Shown here piece after piece: positions 14,701 to 23,645 of a stretch of DNA of 23,731 bases (position 1 is its first letter; each line of letters opens with the position of its first letter). The notes under the pieces were generated by a model. That model did not search any database, had not been told where the DNA came from, and worked only from the letters and a program-made list of their open reading frames with translations. The stretch lies in NCBI GenBank assembly GCA_000434735.1, contig FR881251.1:66413-90143 (forward strand). Reading direction: 5' to 3'. The translations under genes and the position numbers were made by a program. The DNA is from Bacteroides sp. CAG:530. Its GTDB lineage: Bacteria; Bacteroidota; Bacteroidia; Bacteroidales; Bacteroidaceae.

Positions 14701-15809
14701 AAAAAGTAGGAATCATTACCTTTCATGCCGCACATAATTACGGGTCTATGCTACAGGCTTATGCTTTGCAACAGACTGTATTAAAATTAGGATACGAGTG
14801 TGAGATTATTAATTTCCGCACAAAAAGGCAGAAAAGTATTTATAAGCCAACCTATCTGAAGGGATCGGTTGCAAGAAAAACACTTCTTACATTTTTATAT
14901 TTACCATATTTGAATGCTCTAAATAAAAAAGAACAATGTTTTGAGTGTTTCTTGAAAGAACATTTGCTAACAACGAAAAACGAATTTGCTTCAATTGAAG
15001 ATATAGAACAAGCTAATCTTGATTTTGATTATTATATCTCAGGAAGCGACCAGATTTGGAATACAGCATGTTACGACTTTGATTGGGCTTTTTTCTTGCT
15101 GTTTGCTAAGAATGCAAAACGTATAGCTTATGCACCCAGCATGGGACCTATACCTCTTACACAAGTCAGTTCTGAGTTTGATAGCCGTATAAAGGATGCT
15201 TTAACTCAATATGACCACATCAGTGTACGCGAAGTAGATACAGTTTCGCGCATTAATAAAATAGTAGAAGCTGAGTGCAAAGTAAATCTTGACCCAACAT
15301 TATTATTAGATACCAATGATTGGGAGAAACTTATTGACAGCAAGCCATTAATTGATGAACCTTATTTATTCTTATACACTCCATTCTTTAGGAAAGAAGT
15401 GTTTCAATTAGCAAAGAAATGGGCAACCGATTTGAAAATAAAAATAGTGGTTTCTCAGGCATATGGTTTGATAGACCGTACTTGGTTATTTGATAATACT
15501 TTTCGCCCTTACTTCATTGCTGGTCCTAAAGAGTTTCTAAATTTATGCAAATATTCAACTGGAATAATAGGAAGTTCTTTCCACCTTGTTGCATTTGCCA
15601 TAATTCTACAAAAGCCGTTTTGGGCTATAAATGGTTTAAACGATAGTAGAGTTGCAAATCTATTGCATCTTGTCAACTTGGAATCACGAAGCCTCACAAC
15701 AAAAGAAAGCCCAAGCGTTTCATCCAATATTGACTTTAAGCTCGTTCAAGAAAAGCTTGAATTAAAAAGACAACAGTCAATTAAATGGTTGCAAAATAGC
15801 TTAATATAA
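14697..15809 (+). CDS. Polysaccharide pyruvyl transferase family protein
   Basis: A 370-residue protein with the WcaK/CsaB-like opening VGIITFHAAHNYGSMLQAYAL (residues 4-24), a central DYYISGSDQIWN and a C-terminal GIIGSSFHLVAFAIILQKPF, all typical of PF04230. Characterised members transfer a ketal pyruvate from phosphoenolpyruvate to a sugar of a surface glycan, adding a negative charge. The acceptor sugar cannot be predicted. The ATG overlaps the flippase stop (ATGA). From here on base composition is clearly more AT-rich than in the flippase gene. Confidence 0.9.
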   Translation: MKKVGIITFHAAHNYGSMLQAYALQQTVLKLGYECEIINFRTKRQKSIYKPTYLKGSVARKTLLTFLYLPYLNALNKKEQCFECFLKEHLLTTKNEFASIEDIEQANLDFDYYISGSDQIWNTACYDFDWAFFLLFAKNAKRIAYAPSMGPIPLTQVSSEFDSRIKDALTQYDHISVREVDTVSRINKIVEAECKVNLDPTLLLDTNDWEKLIDSKPLIDEPYLFLYTPFFRKEVFQLAKKWATDLKIKIVVSQAYGLIDRTWLFDNTFRPYFIAGPKEFLNLCKYSTGIIGSSFHLVAFAIILQKPFWAINGLNDSRVANLLHLVNLESRSLTTKESPSVSSNIDFKLVQEKLELKRQQSIKWLQNSLI

Positions 15810-15843
15810 CTATTTAGTGAATAATTTGAATAATGACATTCTT

Positions 15844-16809
15844 ATGGATAATCCAAAAGTTTCTATTGTAGTGCCTATATATAATGTGGCACAATATATA
15901 AAAAAATGTGCGCATTCATTATTCGCTCAAAGTTTCGAAGATATTGAATATATTTTTGTAGATGATTGTACTCCAGACAACAGTATTGAATTGCTAAATG
16001 AGGTTTTGTTGTCTTATCCACAGCGTAAAAATTCAGTTCATATTTTTACTCATGAAAAGAATCAAGGCTTAGTTGCAACACGCCAAACAGGAACATCGCA
16101 TGCTAAAGGTAAATATATCATCTGCCTTGACAGTGATGATTGGATAAACACAGACATGGTTCAACTTTTGTATGATGAAGCAGAAAAGGGAGATTATGAC
16201 ATTGTATACTGCAATTATGCAGAATATAGAAACGGGGAATATAAAGAAATAAAAAATATAGTTTGCCAATCCTCAAATCAGTATATAGAAAATATATTAC
16301 GTGGAACTTTGGGAGCATACCTATGGAATAAATTAGTAAAGCGAGAAATCTATAACAAAGTGTTCTTTAATAAAGGATATGATATGTGGGAAGATTTGCA
16401 AATGTCGGTACAGTTATTCTATTATGCCCACAATATTAGTTTCCTTGATTCAAAACCATTATACTATTACAATTTGGAGAATACCGTTTCTATCTCTTCT
16501 TCAAAATCAATGAAAAAGCTAAATGGTATGATTCACAATATAGATTTTATAGAATCGTTCCTTGCAGAAAAGAACATTCCCAATAGTAGTACATGGGTAT
16601 ATGGACGCAAATGTTATTGTAAATTACATATGATCAGCAATTTTGTTTCAGCTGATTTCTGGAAAAATACTTTCCCTGAATTGAATAACGCACTGTATAA
16701 TCAGAAAGATGTTAGCCTGTATTCTAAAGTGTGTGTTTGGTTAATAAATAAAAGATTAGATGTAATATACAACAGCCTACAAATAATAAAAAAATTATTA
16801 TCAAGATAG
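15844..16809 (+). CDS. Glycosyltransferase family 2
   Basis: A 321-residue GT-A glycosyltransferase. It opens with KVSIVVPIYNVAQYIKKC, continues FVDDCTPDNS (about 38-47) and has a DSDD metal-binding site at 96-99 (CLDSDDW). It probably adds one sugar to the undecaprenyl-linked repeat unit at the cytoplasmic face; donor and linkage are unknown. The frame is open to a GTG at 15817, which would add nine residues; the ATG at 15844 gives the usual short lead before the first strand. It resembles the GT2 encoded at 17794, suggesting an old duplication or a shared donor class. Confidence 0.9.
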   Translation: MDNPKVSIVVPIYNVAQYIKKCAHSLFAQSFEDIEYIFVDDCTPDNSIELLNEVLLSYPQRKNSVHIFTHEKNQGLVATRQTGTSHAKGKYIICLDSDDWINTDMVQLLYDEAEKGDYDIVYCNYAEYRNGEYKEIKNIVCQSSNQYIENILRGTLGAYLWNKLVKREIYNKVFFNKGYDMWEDLQMSVQLFYYAHNISFLDSKPLYYYNLENTVSISSSKSMKKLNGMIHNIDFIESFLAEKNIPNSSTWVYGRKCYCKLHMISNFVSADFWKNTFPELNNALYNQKDVSLYSKVCVWLINKRLDVIYNSLQIIKKLLSR

Positions 16810-16813
16810 AGTT

Positions 16814-17698
16814 ATGGAAAAAATAGCTATACTTTTAACTGTATATAATCGCGTTGAAAAAACAATAAAATGTTTAACATCACTATTAAACTCAGGTTAT
16901 AAGAACCATAACTTATCACTTGATATTTTTTTAACAGACGATGGTAGTACAGATAATTCTGCTAATATATTAAAACAAGAATTTCCTAACACTACATTAT
17001 ATATATTACAAGGTGATGGCAATCTGTTTTGGAATGCAGGAATGATAAATTCATGGAATGCAGCATTAAAGCAGGATAAATATGATGGATATCTATGGCT
17101 AAACAACGATACTATCGTTCTTCCAAATTTATGGGACGAATTAATAGCTGCTGAAGAGCATTCGATGAAAACATTTGGAAGTAAAGGCATATACGTAGGT
17201 AGCACTTTTGATTTGAATACCAAAAAGTTTACTTATGGCGGATTTAACTTCACTAGTAAATGGACTTTAAAAGATCGTTTTCTAATTCCTAATGGAAGTT
17301 TTCAAAACTGCCAATGTGGACATGGCAATGTTACATTTGTATCACACGACGTTGTAGAAAAAATTGGCATATTAGACAGCCGATACATACACGGTGGAGG
17401 AGACCATGACTATACATACATGGCATATAGAAAAGGAATACCAATGTTTGTATTGCGTGATTTTGTGGGAGCTTGTGAAAACGATCATAAAAAAGATGGT
17501 TTTGATGATTTTATGCAAATGAATATAACACAAAGATTTAAATATTTAAAATCGCCAATTGGTTATAATTTGCATAACACTTTGTTATTCCAAAAACGTT
17601 TTTTCCCATACAGATATCCTTTTGTTTTGTTTTCAAGCTTGTTTAAAGTTCTATTTCCGAAATTATACTATAATCTATATAAAATGGTAAGGAAATAA
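16814..17698 (+). CDS. Glycosyltransferase family 2 (rhamnosyltransferase-like subgroup)
   Basis: A 294-residue GT2 protein of a different subgroup from its neighbours. It has AILLTVYNRVEKTIKCLTSL at the start, TDDGSTDNS (41-49), a NND metal-site variant at 97-99 (WLNNDT) in place of DxD, and GGGDHDY near the acceptor side. The GNLFWNAGMINSWNAAL segment is typical of the WbbL/RfbF-like group, several members of which transfer rhamnose; the sugar here is not established. It starts 4 nt after the previous stop. Confidence 0.88.
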   Translation: MEKIAILLTVYNRVEKTIKCLTSLLNSGYKNHNLSLDIFLTDDGSTDNSANILKQEFPNTTLYILQGDGNLFWNAGMINSWNAALKQDKYDGYLWLNNDTIVLPNLWDELIAAEEHSMKTFGSKGIYVGSTFDLNTKKFTYGGFNFTSKWTLKDRFLIPNGSFQNCQCGHGNVTFVSHDVVEKIGILDSRYIHGGGDHDYTYMAYRKGIPMFVLRDFVGACENDHKKDGFDDFMQMNITQRFKYLKSPIGYNLHNTLLFQKRFFPYRYPFVLFSSLFKVLFPKLYYNLYKMVRK

Positions 17699-17793
17699 CT
17701 TGTGTAAAGCACCACTATAACACACATTGTCATGATGTAATATCGACAATGAATTTGAAAGTTATAATACATTCCAGAAAAAGACATCGACAA

Positions 17794-18780
17794 ATGGATA
17801 GAAATTTCAAAGTATCAGTAATTGTCCCAGTCTACGGAGTAGAAAAATTTGTAGGGCGTTGCATAGATAGTTTAATGCGGCAAACACTTGACTGCATAGA
17901 ATATATCATAGTAGACGACTGTACTCCAGACTCTTCAATGGATATAATCAAGTCTGTTGTTGAGTCTTACACAAACCGCAAAGATTGTGTAAAATACATA
18001 AAGCACAACATAAATCGCGGATTACCGTCTGCCCGTAACACAGGATTACAGGCAGCAACTGGCAAATATGTTTTTCATTGCGACAGTGATGACTTTGTAG
18101 AACCAGACATGCTGGAACAACTATATAATAAAGCCGAAAAAGAACAAGCTGACATAGTTTGGTGCGATTGGTATCTTACATTCCAAAAGAATGAACGCTA
18201 TATGAAACAGCCTTCATTCAACACTTGGGAAGAAGCGCTAAAAGGTGTACTGACAGGAAAGATGAAATATAACGTTTGGAACAAGCTTGCCAAACGAGAA
18301 TTATATATAAATAATGGTATCGTTTTCCCCGACGGACACGGTATGGGAGAAGACATGACGATGATTCGGCTTATGGCTTGCGCAAAAAAAGTAGCTTATG
18401 TGCCGAAAGCGTTCTATCATTACATAAAAACAAATGCCGGAGCATTTACTAACCAGTACTCCGACAAACAGAAGACAGATATGATACACAACACTTCTGA
18501 AACTTGTGAATTCATTGAAAAACGATTTCCAAATGAGCTTGAAGAAGAGTTGGCTTGTTTTAAATTAAACGTAAAGTATCCTTTCTTAATAGGAGCTGAT
18601 AAAAAGAATTATGACTTATGGAGAAGTTACTTCCGTGAAACAGATGCCTTTATTGGCAGCAAACAAATGGGATTGCGAAGCAGGCTACTACAAAAAGCCG
18701 CCTTGCATCACTTCGACATTTTTCTGAAACTACATTATTGGCTTATATATAAGGTAATTTACGGAGTATTATACAGATAA
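17794..18780 (+). CDS. Glycosyltransferase family 2
   Basis: A 328-residue GT-A enzyme: KVSVIVPVYGVEKFVGRC, then VDDCTPDSS (40-48), NRGLPSARNTG and the metal-binding DSDD at 97-100. The C-terminal third contains GMGEDMTMIRLMACAKK, where the ED pair is likely the catalytic-base region. It is similar to the GT encoded at 15844. An in-frame ATG at 17749 would add 15 residues rich in basic amino acids; 17794 is preferred because homologues usually have only a few residues before the first strand, but the choice is uncertain. The gap of 50-95 nt before it is the longest spacer between polysaccharide genes up to this point, and no promoter is evident in it. Confidence 0.9.
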   Translation: MDRNFKVSVIVPVYGVEKFVGRCIDSLMRQTLDCIEYIIVDDCTPDSSMDIIKSVVESYTNRKDCVKYIKHNINRGLPSARNTGLQAATGKYVFHCDSDDFVEPDMLEQLYNKAEKEQADIVWCDWYLTFQKNERYMKQPSFNTWEEALKGVLTGKMKYNVWNKLAKRELYINNGIVFPDGHGMGEDMTMIRLMACAKKVAYVPKAFYHYIKTNAGAFTNQYSDKQKTDMIHNTSETCEFIEKRFPNELEEELACFKLNVKYPFLIGADKKNYDLWRSYFRETDAFIGSKQMGLRSRLLQKAALHHFDIFLKLHYWLIYKVIYGVLYR

Positions 18781-18786
18781 TAATCA

Positions 18787-20106
18787 ATGATAAAATCGAT
18801 AGCTATATTTTTAAATATTATACTAACAAGCATGTATTTCTTCCCTTTCGAATTTAAAGGTTTGGAAGGATTCAATACAAAGATGATGATAGCCTTAATG
18901 GGTCTTATAATTTGTATTTATGAGATTCCAAGAAAGCGAGATGGGCTTGTTAGCAATAATCTGTTTTTTCTTACAGTCTTTGCTTCTGTAGTGTCATTGT
19001 GTGGATTCATATCGGTGATTCTGAATGGAACACCAGACTATGCTTATGCTACTTACGTCATGTCAATGTTAGTATGGACGGGAGGGGCTTATGCAGTTTG
19101 TCATTTTCTAAAGCAAGTGCATGAAAATGTTAACATAAGGCTATTATGTAATTACTTAGCGACAATATGTGTTATACAATGCGCTATGGCTTTGTTAATA
19201 GATTACAACCCATGGGTGAAGCAATTAGTGGATTCGGTCATAGAACAAGGGCAGGATTTTTTAAGCAAGCCAACCGTACAACGTCTGTACGGCATCGGAG
19301 CTTCTCTTGATGTTGCAGGGTCGCGTTTCTCTGCAGTGTTGGTGTTGCTTGGCGTTGTAATTTCCAAAGAATTCCGTGAAAAGACAAATCATGTGCAAGT
19401 AGTATTATATATAGCAGCGTTCATGTTTATTGCTATCGCTGGAAACATGATAGCAAGAACCACCTTAGCGGGATTGATTATTGCTGTAATCTATTGGATA
19501 TATGATTCTGGTATATGGAAACTACAGTTAAAAAATGACTATAGAGTCTTTTTCTCATGGATGACATTAGCTATTGCAGCTATAGCCTTTATTTTGGTGT
19601 TTCTATACAATGCCGACCCAAAAATGAAAAAGTTAATTCACTTCGGATTTGAAGGCTTTTTTTCTTTGTTCGAAAAAGGAACATGGGAAGTGTCATCGAA
19701 CGACAAACTGATGACGATGTATGTTTTCCCAGATAATTTAAAGACTTGGATAATTGGTGACGGGTATTTCTCTAATCCGTATAATACAGATCCGTTTTAT
19801 ATAGGAACTAGAAGTAGAGGTTATTATATGGGTACAGATGTAGGTTATCTTCGTTTTATCTTTTATTTCGGATTAATAGGTCTGAGTGCGTTTATAGCCT
19901 TTTTCATGAAAACTTATAATCTCTGCGTAAAACGATTCGCTGAATACAAGCCGTTATTCTTCATGTTGTTGATTCTTAACTTTGCAATTTGGTTTAAAGT
20001 ATCAACAGACATATTTCCAATATTCGCTTTGTTAATCATGTTGCCGCAAGAAGACAATATGCAGGAAGAAGGCGACAATAAAGAACTGTCACAGCAATTA
20101 TTATGA
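18787..20106 (+). CDS. Wzy-type O-antigen/capsule polymerase (predicted)
   Basis: A 439-residue membrane protein with about ten to twelve hydrophobic segments and a large hydrophilic loop between roughly residues 275 and 350 (contains TWIIGDGYFSNPYNTDPFYIGTRSRGYY). That topology, with a late periplasmic loop ending in an aromatic/Gly-rich stretch, is characteristic of Wzy polymerases, which are poorly conserved in sequence. No other candidate polymerase is in the window, and a Wzx-type flippase is present, so the assignment is supported by context. The final helix is followed by a short acidic tail. Overlaps the next gene by 4 nt (ATGA). Confidence 0.82.
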   Translation: MIKSIAIFLNIILTSMYFFPFEFKGLEGFNTKMMIALMGLIICIYEIPRKRDGLVSNNLFFLTVFASVVSLCGFISVILNGTPDYAYATYVMSMLVWTGGAYAVCHFLKQVHENVNIRLLCNYLATICVIQCAMALLIDYNPWVKQLVDSVIEQGQDFLSKPTVQRLYGIGASLDVAGSRFSAVLVLLGVVISKEFREKTNHVQVVLYIAAFMFIAIAGNMIARTTLAGLIIAVIYWIYDSGIWKLQLKNDYRVFFSWMTLAIAAIAFILVFLYNADPKMKKLIHFGFEGFFSLFEKGTWEVSSNDKLMTMYVFPDNLKTWIIGDGYFSNPYNTDPFYIGTRSRGYYMGTDVGYLRFIFYFGLIGLSAFIAFFMKTYNLCVKRFAEYKPLFFMLLILNFAIWFKVSTDIFPIFALLIMLPQEDNMQEEGDNKELSQQLL

Positions 20107-21227
20107 GAATAGCTTATCTGATAGCCGGAACTTACAACTCCGGAGGCATGGAACGAGTATTGGCCAATAAAGCCAATTTCTTAGTTTCGCATGGTTATGA
20201 AGTTATTATCATAACTACAGACCAGCGTGGGCAAAAGCCATTCTTTCCTTTGGACCAACGCATCAAGTGCTATGATTTGGGAATTAACTATGAGGAAAAT
20301 AACGGGAAATCGTTTTTCAACAAGGTTATGCACTATCCATTTAAACAATGGGAACATAAGAAAAGGCTATCGGAGTTATTAAACAAGCTTCATGCAGATG
20401 TAGTTGTTTCCATGTTTTGCAATGACGCTTCTATACTTCCGCAAATAAAGGATGGAAGCAAGAAGGTGCTTGAGGTTCATTTCTCTCGTTTCAAAAGATT
20501 GCAATATGGCAGAAAGGGACTCTGGAAATGGGCAGACAAATGGAGAAGCAACAATGACTTGAAAGTGGTTTCACGCTTCGACCGTTTTGTAGTCTTGACC
20601 AAAGAGGATAAAATGTACTGGGGAAACTTACACAATATACAGGTTATTCCTAATGCACGGACTTTCGCTTTTGAAAAGCCTGCCGAATTAACCAACAAAA
20701 CGGTAATGGCTGTTGGCAGATATGACTTTCAAAAAGGATTTGAACGATTAATCGCTGCTTGGGCAAAGGTTTGTAGTAAGGTGAACGATTGGAAACTGGA
20801 AATTATAGGAGACGGTGCTCTGCGCGAGAAGATGCTGCAACAAATAGAAGAAAACGGACTGAACGACAGAGTGGTCTTAAAAAAGCTACCGGCTGCACAG
20901 ATGAAAGATGCTTATATGAATACTTCTATATTCGCTCTTTCTTCTAGGTTTGAAGGATTGCCAATGGTATTGCTTGAAGCACAGGCGGCTGGTGTTCCCA
21001 TCGTTTCTTTTGCTTGCAAGTGTGGACCGAAAGACTTGATAGAAGACGGTATAAACGGTTTCCTATTTGAAGAGGGAGATATCGATGGGTTGGCAAAAGG
21101 GCTTATCCGCTTGATAGAAGATGAAGAGTTAAGAAAGAAGATGGGAAAAGCCGCATACCAAAACTCAGAGCTGTATACCGAAAATGCTATCATGAAGCAT
21201 TGGATAGATTTATTTCAAAACTTATAA
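20103..21227 (+). CDS. Glycosyltransferase family 4
   Basis: A 374-residue GT-B enzyme. The acceptor domain has the N-terminal GTYNSGGMERVLANKANFL with the Gly-rich loop. The donor domain has MAVGRYDFQKGFERLIAAW (about 202-220) and the EX7E nucleotide-sugar motif, E284 to E292 (SRFEGLPMVLLEAQAAG). A retaining transferase acting on the lipid-linked repeat unit is expected; donor unknown. The ATG lies within the stop of the polymerase gene (ATGA), consistent with coupled translation. Confidence 0.92.
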   Translation: MRIAYLIAGTYNSGGMERVLANKANFLVSHGYEVIIITTDQRGQKPFFPLDQRIKCYDLGINYEENNGKSFFNKVMHYPFKQWEHKKRLSELLNKLHADVVVSMFCNDASILPQIKDGSKKVLEVHFSRFKRLQYGRKGLWKWADKWRSNNDLKVVSRFDRFVVLTKEDKMYWGNLHNIQVIPNARTFAFEKPAELTNKTVMAVGRYDFQKGFERLIAAWAKVCSKVNDWKLEIIGDGALREKMLQQIEENGLNDRVVLKKLPAAQMKDAYMNTSIFALSSRFEGLPMVLLEAQAAGVPIVSFACKCGPKDLIEDGINGFLFEEGDIDGLAKGLIRLIEDEELRKKMGKAAYQNSELYTENAIMKHWIDLFQNL

Positions 21228-21233
21228 AATAAC

Positions 21234-22355
21234 ATGCGTACTATTGTTGTATCTGCAGTAAACATACGTAAGGGAGGCACTTTAACTATTCTGAGGAATT
21301 GCTTGGAGTATTTGTCAGACTTTGCACAAAGAGAAAACTACAGAATTGTAGCATTGGTGCATCGGAAGGACTTGGCATATTACCCTGGGATAGAATATAT
21401 AGAAATGCCTGATACCATAAAAAGCTGGGGAAAAAGATTGTGGTGCGAATACATAACTATGTACAAGATTTCAAAGTCTCTTTCGCCTGTTTATTTATGG
21501 TTTTCTCTGCACGACACAACTCCCAGAGTAATAGCTGAGAGGCAAGCGGTTTATTGCCAGACTTCATTTCCGTTTCTGAATTGGAAATTGAAAGACTTGG
21601 CTTTTGATTATAAAATAGTACTCTTTGCCTTGCTTACACGTTTTGCATATCGCATTAATATAAAGAGAAACAAATTCCTTATAGTACAAGCCGAATGGTT
21701 AAGAAAAGGATTCTCGGATATGTTTGGACTACCTGAAAGTAAATTCATAGTAGCGCCTCCCAAAATGCAAAACGTGAATGCAAAACAGGGAAAAGATAAA
21801 AGATATAATAACAACAAACTTCATACGTTTTTGTTCGCTGCAACTCCAGACTGCCATAAGAATTTTGAATTAATTTGCTTGGCGGCACAACAGTTGGAAA
21901 AGGAGCTTGGCGAAAACAAATTCAAAGTAACATTAACCATTAACGGAACTGAAAACAAATACGCCCGATGGCTCTATAAGAAATGGGGGGATGTGAAATC
22001 ATTAGATTTTGCCGGTTTCATGAGCAAAGAGAATTTGTATTCTACTTATGAAAACACCGATTGCCTTTTATTTCCATCAAGAATAGAGACGTGGGGACTG
22101 CCTATCAGTGAGTTTGCCCAATTAGGGAAACCGATGTTACTTGCCGATTTGCCTTATGCTCATGAAACAGCGGCAGGAAGCAAAAACGTAGCTTTCTTTA
22201 ATGTTTATAAACCCGATGAATTGAAAGAACAGATGAAGCGATTAATATTGAATGACAGGACATTCTTATCGAAGGTACCCGAACGAAATATTGCGGAGCC
22301 TGTTTCTTATTCATGGAAAGAATTGATAGACCATCTAATAAAGAAAAACCAATAA
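21234..22355 (+). CDS. Glycosyltransferase family 4
   Basis: A 373-residue protein. The N-terminal half (VVSAVNIRKGGTLTILRNCLEYL) is a GT4-like acceptor domain lacking close resemblance to the two other GT4 proteins here. The C-terminal half has FLFAATPDCHKNFELI (about 200-214) and the EX7E motif, E285 to E293 (SRIETWGLPISEFAQLGKP). It probably transfers a hexose or deoxyhexose to the growing repeat unit. It begins 6 nt after the previous stop and is followed by a non-coding spacer with repeats. Confidence 0.88.
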   Translation: MRTIVVSAVNIRKGGTLTILRNCLEYLSDFAQRENYRIVALVHRKDLAYYPGIEYIEMPDTIKSWGKRLWCEYITMYKISKSLSPVYLWFSLHDTTPRVIAERQAVYCQTSFPFLNWKLKDLAFDYKIVLFALLTRFAYRINIKRNKFLIVQAEWLRKGFSDMFGLPESKFIVAPPKMQNVNAKQGKDKRYNNNKLHTFLFAATPDCHKNFELICLAAQQLEKELGENKFKVTLTINGTENKYARWLYKKWGDVKSLDFAGFMSKENLYSTYENTDCLLFPSRIETWGLPISEFAQLGKPMLLADLPYAHETAAGSKNVAFFNVYKPDELKEQMKRLILNDRTFLSKVPERNIAEPVSYSWKELIDHLIKKNQ

Positions 22356-22369
22356 AATTTAGATAGAAG

Positions 22370-22452
22370 ATTACATATTTTGAGATTACTACAATATACC
22401 AAATACATAGATTACTAAAACTGAGATTACTAACACATATTACTAATTACTA
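22370..22452. repeat. Degenerate ATTACTA short repeats in a 115-nt AT-rich spacer
   Basis: The spacer 22356-22470 contains five exact ATTACTA words (22385, 22411, 22426, 22439, 22446) and a near copy ATTACAT at 22370; two of them are inside a longer GAGATTACTA (22382 and 22423). Spacings are 15, 26, 15, 13 and 7 nt, so it is not a strict tandem. No hairpin terminator and no TAnnTTTG box was found. It marks the point where AT-rich cassette genes give way to a more GC-rich glycosyltransferase. Confidence 0.6.
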
Positions 22453-22470
22453 ACTAATTTTACTTTACAC

Positions 22471-23610
22471 ATGAAAATTCTCCAACTCGGAAAATTCTAT
22501 CCCATCTTGGGTGGTGTAGAAAAAGTAATGTACGACCTTATGATAGGTCTTTCCGAGCGTGGCGTGGACTGTGACATGATGTGTGCCTTGAATAAAGGTA
22601 GCTCTGAAGTTACTTCCATAAACGGGCATGCCCGGTTAATTGGTTGCCACACTTGGATGAAAATTGCTGCAACAATGATTTCGCCTGCTATGCTCTTCTC
22701 TTTAAGGAGAAGATGTAGGGAATATGATGTAGTTCATGTACACCATCCCGACCCGATGGCGTGCCTTGCTTTGTTCCTTTCCGGATACAAGGGTAAGGTA
22801 GTGCTACACTGGCATAGCGACATCGAAAAGCAGAAATTTTTGTTGAAACTGTACCGTCCCCTGCAGGGATGGCTCATTAAACGCGCTGATCTGATAGTAG
22901 GTACAAGCCCAGTTTATACGGCTGAATCGCCTTGTCTTGCACACGTACAAGATAAGATTACATGCTTACCTATCGGTGTAGAACCTATCGTTCCCGACCC
23001 TGAAAGAGTGGAAGCACTGAAAAAGGCATATCCAGGAAAGAAAATCGTTTTCTCACTGGGTCGTCTGGTTCCGTACAAGGGATACAGGTGGCTCATCGAG
23101 GCTGCACGATATCTTAGCGACGATTATGTGGTGCTGATAGGTGGCTCGGGACCGCTTAAAGAGGAACTTATAGCGGCTATCAAGTCTTTTGGCGTAGAGA
23201 ACAAAGTGAAGCTTTTAGGCAGAGTGCCCGATGAAGATCTGGCTGCTTATTACGGAGCTTGTTCGCTATTCTGCCTAAGCAGCGTACAGAAGACTGAAGC
23301 TTTCGGCATTGTGCAGATAGAGGCAATGTCGTGTGGAAAGCCTGTAGTTGCCACTCGTATTCCTCACTCGGGCGTATCGTGGGTTAACGAGCATGAGGTA
23401 TCAGGACTTAACGTAGAGCCTATGAATGCTAAAGCATTAGCCGATGCTATCATGGCTATTACGAACGACGAGCAGACTTATAACAGGTTTGCCGAAGGCG
23501 CAAAAAAGCGCTATCAAGAGATGTTTAAAAAAGAGATTACTATTAATAATGTATTTGGTATTTATAATAAACTATGGAAGAAGTTAGATTTTTCACAAAG
23601 GGAGCTATAG
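22471..23610 (+). CDS. Glycosyltransferase family 4
   Basis: A 379-residue GT-B enzyme with MKILQLGKFYPILGGVEKVM at the N-terminus (Gly-Gly loop at 14-15), VHVHHPDPMA (88-97), LPIGVEP, then the donor domain FSLGRLVPYKGYRWLIEAA (194-212) and the EX7E motif, E276 to E284 (TEAFGIVQIEAMSCGKPVV). The sequence resembles mannosyl/rhamnosyl-type GT4 enzymes found at the conserved end of Bacteroides polysaccharide loci, but the donor is not known. Its codon use and GC content are closer to the housekeeping genes than those of the upstream glycosyltransferases. Confidence 0.93.
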   Translation: MKILQLGKFYPILGGVEKVMYDLMIGLSERGVDCDMMCALNKGSSEVTSINGHARLIGCHTWMKIAATMISPAMLFSLRRRCREYDVVHVHHPDPMACLALFLSGYKGKVVLHWHSDIEKQKFLLKLYRPLQGWLIKRADLIVGTSPVYTAESPCLAHVQDKITCLPIGVEPIVPDPERVEALKKAYPGKKIVFSLGRLVPYKGYRWLIEAARYLSDDYVVLIGGSGPLKEELIAAIKSFGVENKVKLLGRVPDEDLAAYYGACSLFCLSSVQKTEAFGIVQIEAMSCGKPVVATRIPHSGVSWVNEHEVSGLNVEPMNAKALADAIMAITNDEQTYNRFAEGAKKRYQEMFKKEITINNVFGIYNKLWKKLDFSQREL

Positions 23611-23645
23611 ATTCATCAACTGTGAACGCAGAGAATAAAAGTATA

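Noticed and set aside
22356..22470. Intrinsic terminator or internal promoter in the spacer
   Set aside because: No GC-rich hairpin with a T-tract and no TAnnTTTG box was found.
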